This document shows positions 11,401-23,295 of a stretch of DNA of 64,000 nt, piece after piece. The notes beneath the pieces were generated by a model. The model saw only the letters and a program-made list of their open reading frames with translations. It was not told the origin of the DNA and did not search any database. This DNA is from Halichondria panicea (taxonomy: Eukaryota; Porifera; Demospongiae; Suberitida; Halichondriidae). The translations under genes were made by a program, and so were the position numbers. The DNA lies in the NCBI RefSeq assembly GCF_963675165.1, contig NC_087390.1, positions 2,990,001 through 3,054,000 on the forward strand, given 5' to 3'. Position 1 is the first letter of the stretch. Every line of letters begins with the position of its first letter.

Positions 11401-13099
11401 GGGGCATTCGCTCTGGCCATCGGGACACACGACACTCTTGAGTGATTTCACAGCTGCAATTTTCTCAAAAAAAGCTATTGTCTCTCCTTTCTTGGTACAA
11501 GCTCCACTGGAAACGTCACAGGTATAGCCGCTGGGACAACAATGGATATGATCAGAACAACACACAGCATTAGCATTTGGACAACAACCATATTGACCGG
11601 AAGCGAGCATGCAACAAGTGTTTCCATTGGGGCATTCGCTCTTGTTATCTGGGCACACTACGTTCATGGGTGATTTAACAGTTGTAAAGAAAGCGATAGT
11701 CTCTCCTTTCTTGCTACAAGCTCCACTGGAAACGTCACAGGTATAGCCGCTGGGACAACAATGGACACCATCAGAACAACACACAGCACTAGGTATTGGG
11801 CAGCAACCATATTTACCGGAAGAGAGCTTGCAACAAGTGTTTCCATTGGGGCATTCGCTCTGGCCATCGGGACACACGACACTCTTGGGAGATTTCACAG
11901 CAGCAATTTTCTCAAAGAAAGCGATTGTCTCTCCTTTCTTGCTACAAGTTCCAACGGAAGGGTTACAGGTATAGCCGCTGGGACAACAATGGACACCATC
12001 AGAACAACACACAGCACTAGGTATTGGGCAGCAACCCCATTGACCGGAAGAGAGCTTGCAACAAGTGTTTCCATCGGGGCATTGGCTCTGGCCATCAGGA
12101 CACACGACACTTTTGGGTGATTTCACAGCTGCAATTTTCTCAAAGAAAGCAATTGTCTCTCCTTTCTTGCTACAAGCTCCACTGGAAACGTCACAAGTAT
12201 AGCCGTTGGGACAACAATGGACACCATCAGAACAACACACGGCTATAGGTATTGGACAGCAACCCCACTGACCGGCAGTAAGCTTGCAACAAGTGTTTTC
12301 AGCAGGGCATTCGCTCCGTTTATCTGGACACACGACACTCTTCGGTGATTTAACTTCAGTAAGCATTTTCATCACTATTTGACCAAAATAGTCAGTACAA
12401 GTTCCATCGCTATTGCATGCATAGTCGGTAGGACAACAGTGCAGACCATCTTTACAACAAACAGCTCCAGATATAGGACAACATCCGTAACCGTCGTTAC
12501 TCTCCAGTTTGCAGCATGTGTTATTGTTGGGACAATTAGAACCATCAACACAAGTGACGATCTCAGGAGATGTTGAAATTGCTACCATATCTATTAGCTC
12601 ATTGCTCGGTGATTTTGCACATGATTTGGTCGTAACGTCACAGGTGTATCCACTAGGGCAGCAGTGAACCTTGTCTGCACAACAGGAAGCTCCGGGATGA
12701 GGACAACAGCCCCAGCCTGCAGTGAGTTGACAGCAGGTGGCAGTGCTGGAGCAGTTGGTCTTCTTATCCGCACATTGGTGTTCAGCGAACTGCAGTAAAT
12801 AGGAAGTTAATTAATATCATTCATGTACTTCCAGATATTTTCCTGCTGTGCTATAATAATAATTTTACAGTAACTATTGAGAAAAGGAAACTGAATGCAA
12901 CTACAGACAGTAGGAATAAAAGCTCCAGCTTGTATTAATAAACAAGCAAACTTGTAAAAGATATAATTTTATTTTACCACAATTTTTATCCCTGATACTA
13001 AACCACACTTACATCAATTTGCTCAAATATTGGATGAGCAAGAGATATTCCAATAAATGAAAGAGTCACGAACAAGATCACAGAGCTAGAGAGCTGCAT
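8446..13099 (-). CDS. Secreted multi-granulin (progranulin-like) protein, 19 granulin domains
   Basis: Two exons, complement(8446..12789, 13013..13099), encode 1476 aa. Exon 1 is a signal peptide (MQLSSSVILFVTLSFIG to SLAHP, about 21 residues) plus eight residues. Exon 2 carries 19 tandem granulin domains. Each full domain has the 12-Cys pattern with four CC pairs (TCC, GCC, VCC, HCC). Most repeat at 76 aa (228 bp) with an almost invariant linker, KKGETIAFFEKIAAVKSPKS, which holds a KK pair that could be a processing site. The first three domains are the most diverged and the inner ones nearly identical. Human progranulin has seven and a half domains, so this is greatly expanded. The product is presumably an extracellular or lysosomal growth-factor-like precursor. 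The signal peptide decides the start. Confidence 0.96.
8700..12150 (-). repeat. 228-bp granulin repeat array with higher-order copies
   Basis: Coding tandem repeats of period 228 bp. Near-identical stretches recur at an offset of 1368 bp (six units), for example 9251-9475 against 10619-10843 and 9624-9824 against 10992-11192. A second offset of 912 bp (four units) links 8841-9065 with 9753-9977. Confidence 0.93.
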
Positions 13100-13282
13100 C
13101 TTTGCTGCGTTGCAGTGCTATTTGCGGTTGCAATAAAAAAGGTCAATCTCTATAAATACCATCACATGATTCTGAAGTCTTAGTACGCATGCGCAAAGGG
13201 AAAGTCCAAGCATGCGCATGTCTAGTGTGATCTGAAAGAAGTCCCAGTCGATGTTCAGAAGTAGTAGTTGAACATTCATATA
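13100..13282. promoter_or_regulatory. Divergent promoter of the granulin and kinesin genes
   Basis: A 183-bp spacer between opposed start codons. It holds TATAAATA near 13151 and two NRF1-like words, GCATGCGCA (13187-13195) and CATGCGCATG (13211-13220). Function is inferred from position and motif. Confidence 0.5.
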
Positions 13283-16200
13283 ATGGCTGAGAATGTGAAA
13301 GTTGCAGTCCGTGTTAGACCATTCATATCCTAACAGCTAACTCCTATAAGTCACTTGATGCATCTATTACTGCAAGTGGTTTAGCTACACATTTAATTGA
13401 GTGCATTATTTTAACGTCAGCTAATTCCCTTAACCCCATCTCACAATCAACGGGAGCTGACACGCAAGGCGAAAGTGATCATCCAGATGCATGGTCACTC
13501 CACTTCCATTTTTGACCCAACCCAACCGAACGCTGAGCCCAAGAAATTCTCCTTTGATTACAGCTACTGGTCACATGACGGGTTCAGTGAGAATACGGAC
13601 GGCTATCTGGCCCCTGAAAGTGCAGATTATGCAGATCAGGTGACTAATTCATGGGCAATCATGGCTCAATAATTATATTATAGCTAACATATGGCTGTTT
13701 CACAATAATTTTATGATAATTATGACAATGTTTGAGGGAAAATTGTTCTTCCTCTAGATCTACTTGTGTAACACACTACATCTTATACCTGCAGAAAAAG
13801 GTGTTTAGTGATCTTGGTAAAGGAGTGCTTGACAATGCCTGGAAGGGGTACAACTGCTCCTTGTTTGCCTACGGGCAGACCGGCTCTGGAAAGTCCTTTT
13901 CCATGGTTGGGTATGGAGCTAATAAAGGTTATATTACAATGATCTTAACGAGCTGTTACAAGTGTTGGTTTGTATGAATTGGCCTCTAAGTCTCGAATTC
14001 ATGCAGTCGGGTGGTATATAGTAATGTTGACTTGAATTCTACCACTTAAAACGTACCCAAGCTAGCTAGTATAATTGTCCTAATGCAGTTCTTTTTTCCC
14101 TGTATACTGCAGGAATTGTTCCAGTGACCTGTGAAGAGCTATTCAAAGGAATAGAAAGCAAGGCTGACTCTGGTGTGCAGTTCCAAGTGGTACTGAGCAT
14201 GTTGGAGATATACAATGAGCAAGTGAGAGACCTTCTCAACCCTGCCTCCAACGTCAAAGGGGGGCTCAAAGTCAGGGAACACCCCAGCAGGGGGTTTTAT
14301 GGTATGTGTGGAAGGAAATAGCTATTCGTTGCCCATAAAATTCTACATGAATAACGACCGATGCTTGCCAATAAAACTTCCACAATGACAATTTTTTCTA
14401 CTATCGCAGTTGACCAGTTGCGTTCAGTGGCTGTAAAGAACTATGAGGACATTGAGAAGAGGATTGCCGAGGGCACTAAGAACCGCACCATCGCCTCCAC
14501 TAACATGAATGCCACATCCTCTAGAGCACACACTATTGTGGCTGTTACCTTTGTACAGAAGACCAACAATGAAGCGGGGAAAGGCATGACAAAGACGTCT
14601 GTTATCAACCTTGTGGATCTGGCAGGAAGGTACATATAAATACACTAACTTGTAGCTCTCTTTACAGATGATGTACATGCATGTACGTACGCACAACGAT
14701 AACATTTAATTAGTAGTAGAGTATGTTAGGTGTGACTAGGGACGTTTAACACTGGCTGATGTTAATTTTCAATTACTTATCTTTCCCATGCTACACAGTG
14801 AAAGAGCTGACTCCACTGGTGCCGTGGGTGCAAGACTGCAAGAGGGGGCGGCCATCAATAAGTCACTGTCTACTCTCGGGAATGTTATCAAAGGTGTGTC
14901 AAATTGAAATACTGCATTATTGATAACATGCCTCATTCAGCACTCGCTGATGCCTCTACTGGGAAGAAAACACTTGGTAAGTATTGCACTAGGATGCTAG
15001 CTTTTTACAGCTCCTTTGATTAATTCTCAACATACAGTTCCATTTCGAGATTCAGTTCTGACCAAACTGCTCAAGAATGCACTGGGTGGCAACTCAAAAA
15101 CTATTATGGTTAGAACAACAGAAATGATAATTATGGTCAACTTTCTATATACCTCTCATATTCATGCAGATTGCAGCTCTGAGTCCGGCAGACATTAATT
15201 ATGATGAGACTCTTTCAACACTAAGATTTGGTATAATATATGACCCACCCCCCATACACAAAGTCAATGACATGTGCGATATACTAGCTATAGTTTTAGC
15301 ATGTGTTTTCATTATCTACAGCTGATCGTGCCAAGAGTATCAAAACCACAGCAACAGTAAATGAGAGTGCAACAGACAAACTCATCCGAGAGCTTCGGGA
15401 GGAGAATGCTCGATTGCTGGAAATGATAAAGAATGGGCAACTCAGTCCAAGTGCCTTAGCAATTGGGGAAGAGTCAACGTCCGTAGATGCAGGTTTGTGA
15501 ATATCGATACTGCATTTACATACTGCACCTTGTAATGAGATGAGTGTTAATGGGTAATGTAATGTGCAGATGAGATTCGAAGGAACATGGAAATGGAGCT
15601 AGCTGAGACGGTAAGTGCACTGTACTTGTTGTTTCTGAAGTGTATTCTTGTCCGTGTATTTGTATTGTAGCTAGAGGCTAACAAAAGAGAGATGGAGGAG
15701 ATGCAGAAGTCATGGGAACAGAAGCTGGCAGAATCTCAGAAAACGCATCAGGTCAGTTCAATTTTTAAAGTAGTAGTATAGTAGACTAGTAAGGGGGTTG
15801 CAATAAAATGAACTGGCTGTAACAGTGTGCATGCATGTACGTATACTGACAGTGTACGTTTAGAGTGTACTACATGCAGTCTGTGCTTGGTTGTTTGTGT
15901 CCCATGCTTTCTTCCAATCTTTAGGAGAAAGACAAACAAGAGGCAAAAAGGAGCAAGGATTTGCAGAAACTGCCTCACTTATGGAATCTTAATGAGGACC
16001 CTCAGCTGACAAATATGGTCTCTCACATAGTGAAAACGGGGAAGAGTAAAATAGGCAACAAAAAGGCAAAGACACCACCGGAAATTCTTCTGCAAGGACT
16101 CAGTATTCAAACACAGCATGCTGTGGTTAGCAATACGGACAACAAAGAGATCAAATTGTGTCCTGTGGAGGGAGCTAAGATTCTACTCAATGGAGAACCG

Positions 16201-19035
16201 CTCACTGGCTCTGTCATACTACATCACAATGACAGGTTAGAATGAGTAGCGAAATATTTTGCCGTGTCTAGTTGATCACCTTTATATAGTTTCTATCTTT
16301 CGGAGCTATACCTGTCACACACTGAATGTCCAAATTGTAAGCTTATAATAATATAATTATGACTCTATTTTGTTCGTGCAGGGTTTTGTTCGGTTCCAAC
16401 CATCTGTACGTATTTCATCACCCGAAGGAACTGCATTCCCTGATCAAGTCAAGCAAGAAACCAAAGGCCATCACGTATGACTTTGCACAGGGAGAAATAG
16501 CTACGAGTTCGGGATTTGATATGAGTACTGAGGGTAAAAGCAAAGACGACATCTTGCTGCAACAAGACCTCATCTCTCTCATGCCCATGGTGTACGAAGC
16601 CAATGCCATCAGTGAGGAGCTGAACAAGAAGGTTAGTGAATATCGTTTAATTGGTAACTCAAGTTGTGTCTATTCATCATGTAAAACGTTGCATGGGTCT
16701 CCTGCATTTTAAAAGTACCAAAGCTCTGTAAATTGTAATGAGTTCTAGTCATCCATTTCAATGGAGCCGCCTATTCAGATGGTATGCTTAAATCTCAAAT
16801 TTGGAGCAGCATAATTTTTCAATCTCGGCAAAAGACCATGGGCATAAATTAATAAGCCCATAGAAATTGGTTTCAACACGTCAATCTTTGCACTACATGC
16901 ATGGATACCGTATCATTGATGTGAAGCAATTGTACACGCATATGTACAATGTATGGTACAGTGAAATAAAAATCTAAGTCAATTAAAAAATATATAGTAC
17001 ATCACCAAACATATACAATTTTGACATTTTATGGTTATACCTTCTCAATTGCTGCTTTACCTACATGACTGGATGATGTTGATCACAGCACACTGCACAC
17101 TTATACTCTTTCAGATGTATTTTGAGATTATCCTGGTGTCCCCACAAGCGCGAGGACTTAAGGAGGGACGGACCGAGGTTAAAGTCAAGATGAGGAGTTT
17201 GGTCAACGATGACTCATGTTTGTTCGGCCGAAACAACTTCCTCGATAGAAAATATCGTATGCAGGAAATGTACCAGAACTACATCGAAGGCGGGGACTGG
17301 GACCTGCAGGAGGTGGGCTATCATGAGTACTCGTAGCTTAATATTTTGTTGCTCTATGCATGGTGAAACGTGACTGACATTAATTGATATTGTGTTAATT
17401 TTAGTTAAGCTAAGCTAACAACACTAGCTTATTTAATACACTGTTCTAAGTAGTTCCCCACCCGCCCCCCCTCTCAGGAGAAGAGTCCGTTCTGGCAGCC
17501 AGCTGATATTGATGTGCATATCGGATCTGTACACGTCTACCTGCAAAGCTTGACTTACATGGTACATAATAACTATTATGGGCACAACCACTACAGAATC
17601 TGTTGTACTGACATGTACGTGACTTCTATACGTTTAGATTGAGCTTGAGGAGCAGTTGACAATCACGGATTACAAGGGTAACGAGCAAGGGCTCCTTAGT
17701 GTGGAGGTGTGGCCTTGCAACAAAGACGGGACCACCCTTTCTGACAACGAGGACCTGTTTGTAGAAGACCCAGAGGAATTGGTAAGAGTTGTTTAACATC
17801 CTTTTGCCGATAGCCCCTCTTATTTCTCCCTCTTCCCCTAGCTTGGCAAGACAGTGAACTTCCTGCTTCGAGTGGCCCATGCTCGTGGCATACCCCCCAA
17901 ACTGAGCAAAGGTGTCTACTGTAAGTACAAGTTCTATCTGGACAGTGAAGATACCGACACACAGAGGATCTCCGGGACAACCAACCCTGAGTTCGAGTTC
18001 TCCAAACATTACTGTATCAATCCGGTCACTAAACAGTTTCTGGATTACCTCAACTTGCAACCACTTATTATTGAGGTCTGGGGACAGCAGGTGAGCGATT
18101 ATAAGGTGGTGGTTTCATACACAACATTCTGATATGCATGAATCCGTGTCACCTGTACACTTCTTTATTACGCTATATAAATACAGTACTACGTAAGTGG
18201 GATATAAATACACTGCAATGAACTACCGGAGATGTACATTATATTACTGTTATGGAAACATTCATTGTTGCTATTGCATTTCGATTACATGTCCTGACAC
18301 TTCACCATGCAGTCGAGTCAATCTACAAAAGGAACCGCAGCACAGCTGAACACAAGGGAGCTGGTCTCCAAGGAAACCACTCGGATTGGCAGTGCAGCCA
18401 TGCTCAATCCCACAAAACAGAAGGTGTAAAACACAATCTTTAGCGGCACGTACCATTGTGTATAGACATACACATGTAGTCATTATAATTTATAGTGTGT
18501 GTGTCATATACAGTACTAGCTAGTGTACTCAAACCTCCTTCCCACGCAGGACGAGGAGCGTTATCGGCTAATGTGTGAGCTGTCAGGGGCCAAGAGGAGG
18601 GCGGAGCGAATGGAGAGCAAAGTTCGCAAGATCAGGGCTCTTGTGGAAAAGGCAGACAATGAGAAAGTAGAAGAGCTAAAGGTGAGAGCAGTCTTAAATT
18701 ACATTTTGCTTTGTCTAATAAATGTTATGATTATACACACCTGGATTGTTGTATACATGTAAAGTGCTATACTGTATAGATTATACACATTATAGAATGT
18801 GTAACCGTTACTTTATCACACCTGTACCTCCCACCCATTCTACACACAGGTCTCCGAAGTGAAGGACATTCTAAACAGTGAGGCACACACCTTCAAGGCT
18901 GTGGCCACAATGGTAGCTCTTACTAACAGGGCCAATGTATTTAAGAAAAACAAAGCCAGTGTATTAACAAAGAACAGCAAAGCCACAGCAGCGGAAACAA
19001 CCAACAGCGAGTCTCAGATCTGCTCTGTCATGTAA
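13283..19035 (+). CDS. Kinesin-3 family motor (KIF28/KLP-6-like) with FHA domain and C-terminal CaaX box
   Basis: Plus-end microtubule motor of 999 aa in 21 exons: 13283..13324, 13445..13639, 13795..13927, 14113..14301, 14410..14629, 14799..14893, 14941..14976, 15038..15108, 15170..15230, 15322..15492, 15570..15610, 15671..15751, 15925..16235, 16382..16631, 17115..17312, 17478..17561, 17638..17781, 17842..18090, 18313..18423, 18550..18681 and 18850..19035; they sum to 3000 nt. The motor shows VRVRPF, P-loop GQTGSGKS (about 106-113), switch [11 protein letters not shown] and switch II LVDLAG. A short coiled coil leads to an FHA domain ([12 protein letters not shown] to [15 protein letters not shown]). 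A KIF1B-like and C2-like region follows, then a helical tail. There is no PH domain; the protein ends CSVM, a CaaX box. Intron 1 appears to be of AT-AC type. AATAAA at 19034 overlaps the stop. Confidence 0.93.
13325..13444 (+). other. Candidate U12-type AT-AC intron (kinesin intron 1)
   Basis: A 120-bp intron that starts ATATCCTAA (U12 consensus ATATCCTTT), carries TTCCCTTAAC at 13425-13434 (branch-site consensus TTCCTTAAC) about 11 nt before its end, and ends CTCAC. Removing it joins VRVRPF to [10 protein letters not shown] in frame, as the kinesin-3 family expects. No GT-AG pair here gives that join. Confidence 0.85.
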
Positions 19036-19580
19036 TAAACATCTCATCATAATTTTAAATCATTATCTCATGTTTATCCAATGTAATTGTAGCTATAACA
19101 ATATTAAACATGCAGTCCTATGCCATGTGATAGTGCAAGTTCATCGCACAATTAAAAATTGTACAGTAGGCAAAAAAATTAATTTCTGCCTGAGATATAT
19201 ATGCAATATAATAAATAAAGCCACTCGTATGCGTAACAGTGCACCAGTAAATATACCAATTTTGCTTGTTTCACTCGGTCGAATTTCTCCAACTATAAAA
19301 CTTGCGCTCTATCATGTACAATCTCCTATCAATTGCTGATTGTCTGCATGCATGCACTCAAAGGGGGGGGGGGGTGCATAGTTATAGGCCTAGCTCAAAC
19401 ACATACAGGTATAATTATACACAAAATCACATCCATATAAATTGAATACATCAGTTATACTTATGAACTACTAAGACGAATGCATACTAGAAGTCAATCA
19501 CAATAATTATTGATAGAGACCTCTGTATATAACTGTCTGTGGGAGGCATTTTACTTTGTTGTGGTAGTTGAGGTAACACT
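19036..19580. other. Intergenic, no gene seen
   Basis: Kinesin 3' flank: AT-rich, with a G11 run near 19362 and the TAATTAT words common in the window. I see nothing coding. Confidence 0.5.
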
Positions 19581-19589
19581 GTTTGCGCT

Positions 19590-21415
19590 TTGTAGTCTCC
19601 TGACTGTACTGGAATTAGGTCATCCAAAGCTGGCTCTCTCAGCTGGTCAGGTCTGATGTAGTCACCAAGTTTGTCATTTCAGTGGTTCTTCTTGATCCAC
19701 TTCTCTGATAGGGACTGGCTGGTAGTGCAGGCTTCTTCTAACAGTGGTTAACACCTTCTTCTGAAATTTATTCAGCTGAACTCTGCACACGTCGAGCATA
19801 GCTATATATAATTAATTTATGGTAGAAGATTATACACACAAATGCTGTAAATGCGGCAGACATGGATACAATGGCTAGATTTTGTTGATTTCCACCTATC
19901 TTCTTCACATAGGAGGTAGAAACACTAGAATAGTTAGATTACCGAGATAAAATGTTTCCGAAAATTCGACTGGCCACGTGCTGTAAATTGGCTTGTATAC
20001 CAGTTTGTGAATGAAAGACATCGTTGAAACGAACAGTATAACAAATGATTCAGTAGCAAACGCAGTGGCGAAAGAGTGAAGTAGCCTAGCAAGCAGTAGT
20101 AGCCCCACCCAATAGCGATGCTTATCAGAAAAGGGAGCATGATGTGCCTCGGATGTGCCTTCATGAAGTGAATGTAGTACCTGTGGGAGGTCCACTTCAT
20201 TAACCAGCGATTTAGAGCATCGATTCAATAGCTGACCAAATAAAAGCACTGCAGAGGTAAACGGCTCCAAAAATAGCGATGATGATAGATATCAGAAATC
20301 GTGGGATATGACTAGCAGTATAGTACAACACGTTAGCATCATATAGCCATACTATCAACTGTTTGTCATTATATAGTTAATTATAGTGACTTGAAGACCT
20401 GTAATGACGATGCGAAGTAGTTTCGAGTAACATAAAAGAGCAAGCGTGTAGAGAGTAGCTTCGGGATTTCTTTTACCATTAAAATCTCCGAGAATGGTTA
20501 CACAACACCATAATGGTTCCTATCAGGAGAAATACATAGGTTGGAAACACAAGTTGTAGTAAGAACTTTTCATAATAGTTCATTGTTTCACAGAAGCAAC
20601 TTTCGATTCCCAAGTCAAGGTTAAGCCATGATATGAAGACAGTAAGAAAGTTTGGCGTGGCAAATGGAAGAAAGATCGAGCCATTTGCCGCTAGAATGTT
20701 GGTATAGAAGATGAGCCCATATGAATGGTCCCTGTTGCAACTGTCATGTTTAGAGCTAAAATGAATGCTACGAATCCAATACCAGCCAGAGCAAATGGTA
20801 CAATCAAGAAGAGGTAGTAGTTAGAACATTGTAGACACCTTGAGCTGCCAAACACTAAACTGAGCCCATGTCCACACTCACCACACAGTCGTCCAGTTCT
20901 GTTGAAGGCGCATTGTTTATTCTCTTCTGTCTGATTGATGTTGACTGGTTTCTTAACACAATAGTCAAATGGACAGCCATGTGTGACAATAAATGGGCTA
21001 GAGTACGCCTGGATTCGAGGCTAGGCTTGAACATGATTCTTACTTGTTGAACTGAGATACCTTGATTCCCACAAGGACCGTCTGCATAAAATACTAACAT
21101 AGCGCTGGAGTCATTAGAATAGGCATTTTACTCTAACTCAGTGCACTGATCCTTTAGGTGTCTAAATTATTGTCCTTCTTTGAGTCATCCAATTCCTCCC
21201 TTCTCCGATTGAAGTGAGCTGATGATTGTTGCAGGAACTGGTTTACCTACCTGGTCTACAGCAACAATGTTCAGTATAAATGGCTCTCCTTTCTTCTTGA
21301 AGACAGTGGGGTGTGTGTAATTGCACTTTAGGACATCATTCTCACAAAAGCACAATTGAAGTGGGTGGGAAGAAATGTGGTCATGGAATTCCATTGAATT
21401 TGGTAATCCCATAAG
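19590..21415 (-). pseudogene. Decayed multipass membrane protein gene (sponge-type large family)
   Basis: Minus-strand pieces read as a large membrane protein. In order they are an extracellular Cys-rich part (LQLCFCENDVLKCNYTHP, VVAVDQVGKPVPATI), a CPFDYCVKKPVNIN to RLCGECGHGLSLVFGSSRC segment, transmembrane stretches (NYYLFLIVPFALAGIGF; NFLTVFISWLNLDLGIES), the signature HHAPFSDKHRYWVGLLLL at about 20130-20090, and a hydrophilic tail with WIKKNH. The pieces lie in different frames: near 20720 two extra bases break the frame after TVATGTIH, and stops separate other parts. At about 21010 an AGCCTCGAATCCAGG stretch matches the hairpin element at 22261. I recall this family as expanded in sponge genomes; its function is unknown to me. 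It could also be a badly assembled live gene. Confidence 0.6.
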
Positions 21416-21627
21416 TTAAACACCTGTGACAATGATCTCTTTCCTTATTGCCCAGTTAAACCCTGCTGTAGCTTGGAGGTATGAAATGCCATTGCGATAC
21501 TTATACTCAGGGTGTACTGTAAGTACTTGAGCCAATTGGCTGATTGTAAATCTGTCCAGTAGTCCACTAAATATACGGTTTAATTGGTGTACTTATTTCT
21601 GTCTGATACATGCAGACTCCATGCATG

Positions 21628-22142
21628 CAGGGGTCAGCCTCAGACTCAGATTCAAGCACTTCAAGGTGTGTTTATAATTATGCGGAAAGTCTCTCCTAAG
21701 GACATTCAATTAAAGTGTTATACTTATAAGTAATCTGCACATTATACTCCCATTATTTCAATTGCATAATTATATAAGTCCTAGGAAACGCCTCACTTTT
21801 GATGCTCCTCGCAGGGATCTCAAATAGGTAACTTTATAGTATGACATGATTGCGAACAGCATGATTACAATTCATTCATTTATAGTCCCCACTGAAGTCA
21901 TGCTCGCCATCACACTCTGATTTGGCCAATGAAAAGCCATCGTGGGTATGTTTTCATTACATAGTTCACCCATGCACATTGTAATTATGTATGCATGCAT
22001 TGCAACATGCAGTACAAGGACGAGAGCGAGTACGAATCAGAGTGGGCCCTGGATTCTGACTACGATGAACCTATGTCAGCAAGAATGGCATACATGGTAC
22101 AGCTCAAGGTTGGAAGAGGATATTAGTCAAAAAAGAGAAGTG
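21628..22142 (+). CDS. Unrecognised acidic/Ser-rich exons, tentative
   Basis: Several short splice-bounded open segments. The last two join in frame without a stop: SPLKSCSPSHSDLANEKPSW (about 21886-21945), then YKDESEYESEWALDSDYDEP (from about 22014) running to a TAG at 22142. Upstream candidate pieces, one Ser/Asp-rich (GSASDSDSSTS near 21635) and one with RKRLTFDAPRRDLK (21785-21830), do not phase cleanly. The tail may belong to a small gene or be a leftover fragment. No family is recognised. Confidence 0.25.
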
Positions 22143-22260
22143 TAACTGAGACTATATTATAATAGCCACGCATGCAGCATGCATGCAGTGTCAATTAATG
22201 AGCTGTCATAATTATCTTAATTAGTTTTTTCCGTTTTCCATTTTCTATTCTATATACATA

Positions 22261-22327
22261 TAGCCTCGATTCCATGCAGGCCGCGAAGAGAAAGGCGCTA
22301 TTTTCTTCGCGGCTGGAATCGAGGCTA
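22261..22327. repeat. Hairpin element (TAGCCTCGATTCCA ends)
   Basis: A 67-bp self-complementary element. The outer arms are TAGCCTCGATTCCA and TGGAATCGAGGCTA and the inner arms CCGCGAAGA and TCTTCGCGG. Related ends occur near 21010, at 29382 and at 63107-63240. Confidence 0.8.
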
Positions 22328-22739
22328 GGGTACGATAAGATATTCGATTTTAGTCACTATTTATTTTCACCTGTTGTACATATAGCGATGGAATTTAGTG
22401 ACTACTATTACGTGAGTATGTCTTTTTTTGGGATGGATTCATCAAGTAAATTTTTATTTACAGATCCAGTCACTGGATTGTGATTGGCCATTGTGTAGGT
22501 TGTGTGTATATAGGTGAATGAATAAGCACAACATATCCAAAAATGTTTTCATGACAACATCTTCTTATACGTTATAATATAGTATTCTCCCTATTCTTAC
22601 AAGGTATACTCTCTGTCTACTACCCCTGGTTGGGAAGACACCCTACAAAACGTACCCTGAGTGGGCTACACCCCCCTTTTTCTCTAATTGGAATCAGGAC
22701 TGCACCCCTCTTTGGTGAGTTGAGCAGTGCTTTTTTGTG

Positions 22740-23230
22740 TCAGTTGCCTAGAAGGTTATATAATTATGGTAGGACAGGGGAGCATAAGTTAGGATGGATA
22801 AACAATCAAGTGTAGAGGATGTAGTGGGGTAGGACGGGGGAGCATAAGGTAGGAGGATGAACAATAAAGTGTAGGACGTAGTAGGATGTATGACAGGGTG
22901 CGATAAGGTAGGTCGTACCCCATCATACACTGGATTGTTCAACTATCCTTACACTTCATTGTTCATCCATCCTACCTTCTGCTCCCCCGTCCTACCCCTT
23001 CTTCGTTTAACACCATACTGAATTGTTCATCCATCCTACCTTCTGCTCCCCCGTCTTCGTTTAACACCATACTCGATTGTTTAGCCATCCCACCTTATCG
23101 TACCCTATCATATATACCACGTCCCACTACAACCTTTGTCCTACACTGGATTGTTCAGCCATCCTACCTTATCGTACCCTATCATACATCCTACCAGGTC
23201 CTACACAGGATTGTTCATCCACTACAACCT
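22740..23230. repeat. GGTAGGAC / GTCCTACC foldback repeat
   Basis: Low-complexity minisatellite arranged as an inverted repeat. Units of GGTAGGAC, GGGGGAGCATAAGGTAGG and GATGAACAAT lie on the left (22770-22915), and the reverse-complement units ATTGTTCATCCATCCTACC and CTCCCCCGTCCTACC lie on the right (22920-23230). A direct-orientation relative lies at 24570-24730. Confidence 0.75.
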
Positions 23231-23295
23231 TTGCCAACCATGTCCAACAATGCCATCACGATAATTTATATAGGTGTTCATAAGTATATACAAAG

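Noticed and set aside
8478-12576. Many 60-119-aa ORFs on both strands of the granulin exon
   Set aside because: Shadow frames of the 228-bp repeat: they recur with the same period and vanish outside it, while the long 12-Cys frame is clearly the coding one.
22740-23230. Interstitial telomere-like CCTACC repeats
   Set aside because: Units are irregular and longer than a telomeric hexamer, and inverted; not (CCCTAA)n.
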